Assembly: GCA_963942565.1 (NCBI GenBank)
Contig: OZ012684.1
Coordinates: 65,153,654 to 65,217,653, forward strand
From: Maea johnstoni
Taxonomy: Eukaryota; Annelida; Polychaeta; Spionida; Magelonidae
Direction of reading: 5' to 3'
Length of the DNA: 64,000 nucleotides
Both the position numbers and the translations under genes were made by a program. The notes beneath the pieces were generated by a model, which worked only from the letters and a program-made list of their open reading frames with translations, ran no database searches and had not been told where the DNA came from. Position 1 is the stretch's first letter. Each line of letters starts with the position of its first letter. Shown here piece by piece: positions 56,025-64,000 of this stretch.

Positions 56025-56465
56025 TACAATGCGTTTTTTAAACACTTATAATCATTCAATTATGATCGTCTGTCAGTGAAATGTTGTATCCTTGGCTTTG
56101 TTACTAGTTAGGTGCCCTCTATGTTGTGATATAGCCGTGTCAGGAAGGAACTTTCTCTTCATAAGATGGAAGGTTAAACATGCGTTGTTAGGCCACCGCT
56201 TTACTTGGTTATGTGCTAGAATATAAAGTGACGTCATTGTCTGGTACTTTTTTCCTAAATGTACAATGCGTTTTATCACGTTTAAAATCATTCTATTATG
56301 ATTGTCTGTCAATAAAATGTTGTATATTTGGCGTCGCTAGTGTCGTTGCGTTTTCTTATGTTGCTAATGGCCGTGTTTATGGACGAACTATTACTCATAA
56401 GAAAATGGAGATTACATATTGCGTTGTTCGGCGAGTTCGCCGCCGCGTGCATGAATACAGTGGAT
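56025..56465. repeat. Diverged tandem dimer, about 235 bp unit
   Basis: GTACAATGCGTTTT at 56026 and 56260, followed in both by AATCATTC(A/T)ATTATGAT, GTCTGTCA and AAATGTTGTAT; the second halves share CATGCGTTGTTAGGC / CATATTGCGTTGTTCGGC. Confidence 0.75.
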
Positions 56466-56469
56466 AGAC

Positions 56470-56869
56470 TAGTGCCAGTCCTTTGAGCTGCTGCGCGCCA
56501 ACAATCAGGGGGGGGGGGGGGGGAGGGGCGGTATGGGCTGGTGCCGTTCAGCTGGGTGAACTCGTGCATGAAGCACACAACATATCATGGGATCATATTT
56601 AACTACAACAGAAGCTCAATTGTTCCAGTAATCAATACAGTATAGTGAGATAGAACTACAACAGCCATTGACATGCGGTCGTGGGCGCCTTTTCTCCGCA
56701 CAACTTCTTATTTTCCATCAAAATATTACATTCTCAATGCACACTTTCCCTTCTAAAATTTAGTCCTTCTGGAACCCACGTCAATGTCATCATTGTCTCA
56801 TACCTCAGACTCAGACCCAGGAAATGACTAGAGCCAGCTAGTGGTCATTGGCAACGCCTTTAGGGCATG
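56470..56869. other. Non-coding spacer with a poly(G) run
   Basis: A G run with one A interruption at about 56508-56527. No gene recognised. Confidence 0.5.
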
Positions 56870-56875
56870 GCGCGG

Positions 56876-57352
56876 CCGAGGTCTGCACGGGGTGCCGGAG
56901 CCAACCAACGACGCACCCTAACCAGCCGTTAGCATTCCCTCAGGCTCCCGCCCTGATGACAATCACGAAGGAGGTGAGAGAAGCGCTACAATCGGAGATT
57001 GTGCTTACCCTATTCCAGCCAATGATGCTATTTATAGGAAGATTGAAGTACAGTAATGTGCTTTGAGTATTTGACTAAATTTAACTTTTGCTAGTTATTT
57101 GATTGAATAAAACTGTTCAACTATAACTTTATCAAAGGCGTAAATAGTTTAGAATATTTCTATTGAAAGAAATATTCTTTATTTTGTCACATTGCGGAAT
57201 TAGGTACCCTTTACACCTCTATGGACTTCTTCGCATCTTGTTGTATAGCCGCTTATGGATATTAATAGACCACAGTTATTATCATCAGGTCAGGAGTGTG
57301 AGGAGAATACTAATGATTAGGAGGGTGTGTCGGTGGTTGGCTCCGGCACCCC
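56876..57352. repeat. Inverted-repeat pair with loop segment left of RCC1 copy 1
   Basis: The left arm (56876-56960: GGGGTGCCGGAGCCAACCAA) is the imperfect reverse complement of the right arm (57272-57352: TTGGCTCCGGCACCCC). The 290 bp between them (about 56985-57270) occurs in the opposite orientation at 61389-61690. Confidence 0.7.
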
Positions 57353-57377
57353 TCACTGACCGCGTTGTGCGTGGTCT

Positions 57378-57463
57378 GCCCAAATGGCCATGTGGTCTGA
57401 GGCATTGCCAATGACTGCTAGCTGACTCTCATCACTGCCTGGGGTTTGAATCCCTGCTGTGGT
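57378..57463 (+). ncRNA. tRNA-derived SINE head, RCC1 copy 1
   Basis: A box TGGCCATGTGG (57385-57395) and B box GGTTTGAATCC (57443-57453) lie at tRNA-like spacing in a sequence with pseudo-tRNA character. Copied at 61804-61890 in the repeat. Likely a SINE promoter remnant, not a working tRNA. Confidence 0.5.
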
Positions 57464-59381
57464 ATGAGAGAATGATGCCATTGACGTGGGATCAAGCGGC
57501 TGATTGATTTCCCTTTCAACCACACCTGCCTGTGAGCACCCTAGCAGCAACTTGGCAGAACAACTGACAAAAAATGAAAATCCCAAATTATCGTCTCAAT
57601 GTGTTCCTGAGCGACAGCGCAGGCAGGGTCTACGAACTGCAAAAGGAAGGAAGGAATTGGGTATTACGTTGCTTTCAACAGCTTGGGTCATTATGAACTG
57701 CAAGATCGCATTCGTGTAGCATGCGATACCTTCACTACCCTAACCCCGAGAATACTCATAGCATTAAGAAATAACAAACAGATATGTAAAATTTACTGAA
57801 TAACCTAAGTTCGTGGAGAATAACTAGGACGAGTGCAAATGAAATGCGCTTCAGCCGGTTTAACATCTCATTTATCAATTTCATATCTGTTAGCCAAGCT
57901 TTCTGAACTATTGATACATAGGTTAGGTAGCCCTAAGTGTGTGGTCGCAGGGATAGCTGAGTGCTCTAATATCTTTTTCATTAAAAGAATTGCCAAACGA
58001 AAAAATAAGGATTTCTATGTTTCCTCCACCTGCTACAACTGCCTAAACACGCCCTAGCCGCAATTTGGCAGAAAAACTGAAAAAAAATGAAAATTCCAAA
58101 TTCCAGTCTCAACGTGTTCCTGAGCGGCAGCGCAGGCAGGGTCTACCAACTGCAAGGTCCCAATTCGTGTAGAATGCGATACTTTCACTACCCTAATACC
58201 CCTGAAAATACTCGTAGCATTAAGAAATTATGAAGAAATATGTAAATTTTATTGAATGACCAAAGTTTATGGAGAATAACTAGGACAAGTGCAAATAACA
58301 TGCGCTTCAGCCGGTTTAATATGTTATTTAACAATTTCATATCTGTTAGCCAAGCTTTTCTGAACTATTGATACATAGGTTTTGTAACCCTAAGTGTGTG
58401 GTCGCAGATATATCTGTGTGCTCTGATATTTCTTTTCCAGTAAAAGAATTGCCAAACGAAAAATGAGGGTTGAGAGGATAGAACTAGAATTAATCATGAG
58501 TGATATTGCAATCAGATATCTAGGTGCTCTGATCTTTTTTGCCATCAGAGCATCATGGTTGATTGTTAACCCGCATTAACCAATGATTAAAGATAATTGG
58601 TTTCGCATAGTTTTTTAGGGTTGTCCTGTCATTGAAGAATCAGTGAGATTAATATTTCATATTTTCCATTCAAAATAACTCCATTCTCTGAGCGCAATTT
58701 AACTGCCAGCAGACTCCCCGCAGGGCTTGTTATATTAAAAAATCCAGTAAACTGATTTTAGTAATTATATCAATTGATTGATCTTGGTCTTAATTATTGC
58801 AACAAGGGATAATATACCAGTAGTGCAACTAAGCTATTATCAAACCACGGCCACCAGAAATTTCTGTGCTTCAGAACGTATTGACTGTGCTCCAGGACTA
58901 AGCGGAATCAGGGTTGTCCAATCTGGGGAATTATGCATCTGGACACCTATTTTTTGTGCGGAATTAAAACATATCAATTTCAAGCAAATAATGGATTATT
59001 TTCACCTCAATGCAATCACCATGACACTGTAGAAGGACATCATGCCTATTCTCAGCAAGTGGATACATATTTCTGATAGTCCCCTGAATGTTGTTTCCCT
59101 TGCAAAATAGGACACCCAATAATGTTTGATTTTTACAATAACCAATTTTGGAAACCCAGGTTCTAAATCCTGGCTAATACCATGCATACTATAAATTGAC
59201 CAAGCACAGTTAGTGCAAAGCCTTATGAACCTAAGATCTAGCAGGTTCCTGTGCCTATGTAATTTTCCTGATTACATTATATATAGACCAGTGTGAGCCA
59301 AGGGCTCAGAAATGTGGTGTTCTATATTGAGTCAAAATACGAAATGTTATAAAAGATAATGATTTTTTTACTTTATTAAAG

Positions 59382-59561
59382 GTTTGGACATTCGGCTGCA
59401 ATGATGAGTTTGCGTTGGGGCGTGTCACGTCTAAAGAGGGTTCAGAAACACACCCTGGAAGGGTGGCCCTAGATGGTAAAATCGTACAGATCTCTGCTGG
59501 AGATAGTCATACCGCTGCACTGTGTGATAATGGCAGGGTTCTGGCCTGGGGAACATTCAGA
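59382..59561 (+). CDS. RCC1: RCC1 internal exon (propeller repeat region 2-3)
   Basis: A 180 nt, 60-codon exon between TTATTAAAG and GTAAGT, phase 0 at both ends. It reads [20 protein letters not shown] and continues [20 protein letters not shown] then [20 protein letters not shown]. It is the RCC1 signature of the seven-bladed propeller that binds chromatin and acts as nucleotide exchange factor for Ran. The match to vertebrate RCC1 ([33 protein letters not shown]) is far closer than to other RCC1-repeat proteins. The Asp in SAGDSH corresponds, as I recall, to human Asp128, important for Ran exchange. Upstream exons are not found in the window. Confidence 0.9.
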
Positions 59562-59878
59562 GTAAGTAGATTATTCACAGAACATTTCCTTATGTTTAGT
59601 TGCCATCATATAAAGAGCACCTTTGCCAGTTAGCCAGCCATATATTTTTCCCATTATAACAATCGTGTGTGTTTAAAAAGGTAGTCTGATGACCAATTAA
59701 AAAAAGATAAAAACAATTAGGATATACACATAAATCTTTAATTTATCCTAAATCTTTCTGCACCTATATACAATAAATCGGTACGGTTTCATGATTAAAA
59801 TTTGACGCCGCCTAAAATGTTTTCCTCTCGTCTGATGGTGTAACTGTTCTTTTTATTCTTTTTCTTTTTCAATTCCAG

Positions 59879-60026
59879 GATGCTTATGGGTCCATAGGTC
59901 TCACAGCTTCAGGAGAAAGGGAACCACAGCCCATCGAGTTTTTAAAAGATCTAACAGTGATCAATATTACAACAGGAAATGACCACCTTGTTTGTCTGAC
60001 AGACGAGGATGATATCTATACTGCAG
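59879..60026 (+). CDS. RCC1: RCC1 internal exon (next blade)
   Basis: 148 nt exon after a pyrimidine-rich acceptor (TTTCAATTCCAG), donor GTAAAA; enters at phase 0 and leaves one base. It reads DAYGSIGLTASGEREPQPIE then FLKDLTVINITTGNDHLVCL and TDEDDIYTAG, continuing the RCC1 propeller (vertebrate: DNNGVIGLLEP..., ASGNDHLVML, DGDLYTLG). The Asp in GNDHL corresponds, as I recall, to human Asp182, a Ran-contact residue. It joins the 59382-59561 exon in frame. The following exon (expected CGEQGQLGR-like) is not seen before 61400; a foldback element occupies the intron. Confidence 0.88.
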
Positions 60027-60065
60027 GTAAAAACAATATATGAACCATGCTCATTTTACATATAG

Positions 60066-60936
60066 TTAAGGTGATGGGTACCATTGCAAGCCAGTTAAAA
60101 GCCCTGTCCCAAAACACACCTCAAAGCAGCATAATCCTATAACTAGGTGTATCTCCAAGTTCCTGAGCGTTATCAGGTAGAGAATATCATCGCCACCTAT
60201 CACTATTCAATCCATATTCTGTTTTATTTCAAAATTTACAAAAAAAATTTCAAATAACATATTCTCATTAATTACGCAGGTGATGGTTACTGCAGGTTCA
60301 GAGTTACTTTTGGGATATCATTGACTATGCCCAATAAAAAGTATTTTTTTTGATTTTTTACTGCTGAAGATTTTTACAGACCATAACGTTGAAAATTTTA
60401 GTTAGAAATCTCCACACCAACTTCACTTGGTGACCTCACGTGCTCATAGCTAGCACCTATTTAAAGCATCCTGACCACAACCCATTGTCTTGAGATCGTC
60501 GATGTGTATCTTTGTGCAACTCTCTTTTGTTTCAAGTGATCAGCGAGGTATGTCCATTACTATCAAAGGGGTTCCCATGCCTCCACACACGAGATTTCTC
60601 ACTAGAATTTTCAATGTTATGGCCTGTAAAAATCTTCAGAGGTAAAAAATCAAAAAAATACTTTTTATTGGGCATAGTCAATGATATCCCTAAAGTAACT
60701 CTGAACCTGCAGTAACCATAACCTGCGTAATTAATGAGAATATGTCATTTGAAAAAGAAGTTGTAATTTTTGAAATAAAACAGAATATGGATTGAATAAT
60801 GACAGGTGGCGATGATATTCTCTACCTGATAACACTTAGGAAGCTGGAGATACACCTAGTTATAGGATTATGCTGCTTTGAGGTGTGTTTTGGGACAGGG
60901 CTTTTAACTGGCTTGCAATGGTACCCATCACCTTAA
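60066..60936. mobile_element. Long foldback element (870 bp) with TTAA flanks in an RCC1 intron
   Basis: Arms 60070-60411 and 60590-60932 are inverted copies of about 340 bp with few mismatches, starting GGTGATGGGTACCATTGCAA. TTAA lies at each outer end (60066-60069, 60933-60936), the piggyBac-type target. A loop of about 180 bp separates the arms. No coding. The piggyBac call is inferred from the TTAA only. Confidence 0.8.
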
Positions 60937-61388
60937 GTTTAACCTATTTACATCAACATGCTGAATTATACCCTCCCTCTCCCATTTAAACTCGTTCACA
61001 TCTGGAGGTGTCCTTGACCAGTTGACAGGTGTTGTCTGGACTTAGGCTTCTTTTGAAAATAACTTTTGAAATAATCAAAAATTCACAAAATATTCGATGT
61101 AGAATTGATGGTTGGATCCAATTTATTTTTTTAATAAAAACGCTGAAGTCAGTGGTTCCTGTTGGCTCTTCTCCAGTCATTTTAGTTTTGGCCTTGAATG
61201 AGATAAAGAACCAGCTCTTAACATTTCCCAACAAAAGTATTACATCAGAACAGTTATCAACAACATGGATAGATAAAAAAAAGTATACCAGTAACTAACT
61301 TCAAATGTGTTTTTATATCGTGGCATACGCAAAGTAAATCATTTTCGAAAATGTGACCCAATCACGGTCGGCGAATGACAAATGCTGA
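60937..61388. other. Non-coding spacer between RCC1 copies
   Basis: No exon or element recognised; an RCC1 exon was looked for in the three plus-strand frames and not found. Confidence 0.5.
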
Positions 61389-61690
61389 ACTGTGGTCTAT
61401 TAATATCCATGATCGGCTATGCAACACAATGCGAAGACGCCCATAGAGGTGTAAAGAGTACCTAATTCCGCAATGTGGCGAAATAAAGAATATTTCTTTC
61501 AAATAGAAATATTCTAAACTATATACGATTTTGATAAACTTATAGTTGAACAGTTTTATTCAATCAAATAACATGGAAAAGTTACGATTTGGTCACTACT
61601 CTAAGCACATTACTGTACTTCAATCTACCTATAAATAGCACCATTGACTAGGTTAAGGCAAGCACAATCTCCGGATTGTAGCGCTTCTCC
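61389..61690. repeat. Inverted copy of the 56985-57270 segment
   Basis: Begins TGAACTGTGGTCTATTAATA and ends near GATTGTAGCGCTTCTCCCAC; its reverse complement matches 56985-57268. It joins the direct duplication at TTATCATCAGG exactly as the opposite orientation does in copy 1. Confidence 0.8.
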
Positions 61691-61699
61691 CACCCCCCT

Positions 61700-64000
61700 G
61701 CTTATTATCATCAGGTCAAGAGTGTGAGGAGAATGCTAATGATTAGGAGGGTGTGTCGGTGGTTGGCTCCGGCACCCCTCACTGACCGCGTTGTGCGTGG
61801 TCTGCCCTAATGGCCGTGTGGTCTGAGGCATTGCCAATGACTGCTAGCTGACTCTCATCACTGCCTGGGGTTTGAATCCCTGCTGTGGTATGAGAGAATG
61901 ATGCCATTGACGTGGGATCAAGCGGCTGATTGATTTCCCTATCAACCACACCTGCCTGTGAGCACCCTAGTAGCAACTTGGCAGAACAACTGACAAAAAA
62001 TGAAAATCCCAAATTATCGTCTCAACGTGTTCCTGAGCGACAGCGCAGGCAGGGTCTACGAACTGCAAAAGGAAGGAAGGAATTGGGTTTTACGTTGCTT
62101 TCATCAGCTTGGGTCATTACGAACTGCAAGATCGCATTTGTGTAGCATGCGATACCTTCACTACCCTAACCCCGAGAATACTCATAGCATTAAGAAATAA
62201 CGAACAGATATGTAAAATTTACTGAATAACCTAAGTTCATGAAGAATAACTAGGACGAGTGCAAATGAAATGCGCTTCAGCCGGTTTAACATCTCATTTA
62301 TCAATTTCATATCTGTTAGCGGAGCTTTCTGAACTATTGATACATAGGTTAGGTAGCCCTAAGTGTGTGGTCGCAGGGATATCTGAGTGCTCTAATATCT
62401 TTTTCATTAAAAGAATTGCCAAACAAAAAAATAAGGATTTCTATGTTTCCTTCACCTGCTACAACTGCCTAAACACGCCCTAGCTGCAATTTGGCAGAAA
62501 AACTGACAAAAAATGAAAATTCCAAATTCCAGTCTCAACGTATTCCTGAGCGGTAGTGCAGGCAGGGTCTACCAACTGCAAGGTCCCAATTCGTGTAGAA
62601 TGCGATACTTTCACTACCCTAATACCCTTGAAAATACTCGTAGCATTAAGAAATTACGAAGAAATATGTAAATTTTATTGAATGACCAAAGTTTATGGAG
62701 AATAACTAGGACAAGTGCAAATAACATGCGCTTCAGCCGGTTTAATATGTTATTTATCAATTTAATATCTGTCAGCCAAGCTTTTCTGAACTATTGATAC
62801 ATAGGTTTTGAATCCCTAAGTGTGTGGTCGCAGATATATCTGTGTGCTCTGATATTTCTTTTCCAGTAAAAGAATTGCCAAACGAAAAATGAGGGTTGAG
62901 AGGATAGAACTAGAATTAATCATGAGTGATATTGCAATCAGATATCTAGGTGCTCTGATCTTTTTTGCCATCAGAGCATCATGGTTGATTGTTAACCCGC
63001 ATTAACCAATGATTAAAGATAATTGGTTTCGCATAGTTTTTTAGGGTTGTCCTGTCATTGAAGAATCAGTGAGATTAATATTTCATATTTTCCATTCAAA
63101 ATAACTCCATTCTCTGAGTGCAATTTAACTGCCAGTAGACTCCCCGCAGGGCTTGTTATATTAAAAAATCCAGTGAACTGATTTTAGTAATTATATCAAT
63201 TGATTGATCTTGGTCTTAATTATTGCAATAAGGGATAATATACCAGTAGTGCAACTAAGCTATTATCAAACCATGGCCACCAGAAATTTCTGTGCTTCAG
63301 AACGTATTGACTGTGCTCCAGGACTAAGCGGAATCAGGGTTGTCCAATCAGGGGAATTACGCATCTGGACACCTATTTTTTGTGCGGAATTGAAAAATAT
63401 CAATTTCAAGCAAATAATGGATTATTTTCACCTCAATGCAATTACCATGACACTGTAGAAGGACATCATGCCTATTCTCAGCAAGTGGATACATATTTCT
63501 GATAGTCCCCTGAATGTTGTTTCCTTTGCAAAATAGGACACCCAATAATGTTTGATTTTTTACAATAACCAATTTTGGAAACCCAGGTTCTAAATCCTGG
63601 CTAATACCATGCATACTATAAATTGACCAAGCACAGTTAGTGCAAAGCCTTATGAACCTAAGATCTAGCAGGTTACTGTGCCTATGTAATTTTCCTGATT
63701 ACATTATATATAGACCAGTGTGAGCCAAGGGCTCAGAAATGTGGTGTTCTATATTGAGTCAAAATAACAAATGTTATAAAAGATAATGATTCTTTTACTT
63801 TATTAAAGGTTTGGACATTCGGCTGCAATGATGAGTTTGCGTTGGGACGTGTCACGTCTAAAGAGGGCTCAGAAACACACCCTGGAAGGGTGGCCCTAGA
63901 TGGTAAAATCGTACAGATCTCTGCTGGTGATAGTCATACCGCTGCACTGTGTGATAATGGCAGGGTTCTGGCCTGGGGAACATTCAGAGTAAGTAGATTA
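61700..64000 (+). repeat. Direct duplication, copy 2
   Basis: Partner of 57272-59572; continues to the window end. SINE head at 61804-61890 and the second RCC1 exon copy at 63809-63988. Confidence 0.9.
63809..63988 (+). CDS. RCC1: RCC1 internal exon, second copy
   Basis: Same 60 codons, phases and splice signals as 59382-59561. Three differences, GGG/GGA (Gly), GGT/GGC (Gly) and GGA/GGT (Gly), all silent, so the encoded residues are identical. Whether it is followed by a second copy of the next exon lies beyond the window. It may be a true tandem duplication of part or all of RCC1, or two alleles placed in series by the assembly. Confidence 0.88.

Larger units (their letters stand above)
57272..59572 (+). 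repeat. Direct duplication, copy 1 (RCC1 intron plus exon)
   Basis: Matches 61700-64000 almost base for base at a shift of about 4.43 kb, with scattered substitutions and small indels. It holds a SINE head, the repeat also present inverted at 54.5-56 kb, and an RCC1 exon. The match starts at TTATCATCAGGTC; its right limit cannot be seen because copy 2 reaches the window end. Confidence 0.9.

Noticed and set aside
58778-59032. 84-residue frame in the RCC1 intron, repeated at 63204
   Set aside because: Kept open in both copies, but the copies are recent duplicates and the sequence lies inside an intron with no domain I recognise.

Overview
The window is animal nuclear DNA, AT-rich and dense in transposons. 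It shows GT..AG introns, two exons of a clear RCC1 orthologue, Ty3/Gypsy, LINE, Penelope-like and many TIR elements, tRNA-derived SINE heads and very long (TA)n tracts. An aquatic invertebrate (mollusc, lancelet, hemichordate or similar) fits best, but the sequence alone does not settle the species.

Layout. 1-3960: 3' part of a Ty3/Gypsy fossil (integrase C-terminus, an extra ORF region in the env position with two C2H2 fingers and a charged helix, polypurine tract, 1.5 kb LTR). 4520-5280: AT-rich direct and inverted repeats. 5298-9524: LINE fragment, a pogo/Tigger-like element in (TA)n, a 1.47 kb PIF/Harbinger-like TIR element with a CTG target duplication, and more (TA)n.

9705-45360: the main structure, six head-to-tail units (A-F) of about 5.8-6.0 kb. 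Each unit carries three small spliceable exons of an unrecognised gene whose combined length in unit A is 267 nt (89 codons) and whose outer phases match (1-1), so neighbouring cassettes could in principle be spliced together. Every unit also has (TA)n tracts, a C/T-rich minisatellite, a 988 bp (or related) TIR element with an internal foldback, and a tRNA-Val-like SINE head on the minus strand. Units B-F also hold a TIR element enclosing the GIY-YIG end of a Penelope-like element. The near-identical part of the array begins at the end of a TIR element inside unit A (13586) and stops just inside the matching element of unit F (about 43450). The flanks (left part of A, right part of F, fragment after 45360) are older and more diverged.

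45361-56500: non-coding accessory DNA with a dispersed hairpin repeat family, a hAT element with perfect 8 bp target duplications, a piggyBac-like and a TA-flanked foldback MITE, a 64 nt miRNA-like hairpin, and a five-copy G-rich tandem repeat.

56870-64000: RCC1 locus. Two consecutive RCC1 exons are seen (59382-59561, 59879-60026). A segment of at least 2.3 kb containing the first exon is repeated in direct orientation about 4.4 kb downstream, and the exon copies differ by three silent changes only. An 870 bp foldback lies between the copies, and a roughly 290 bp segment beside the repeat is inverted between them.

Apart from RCC1 and the exon cassettes I see no convincing host gene. Most other open frames are low-complexity or repeat shadows.
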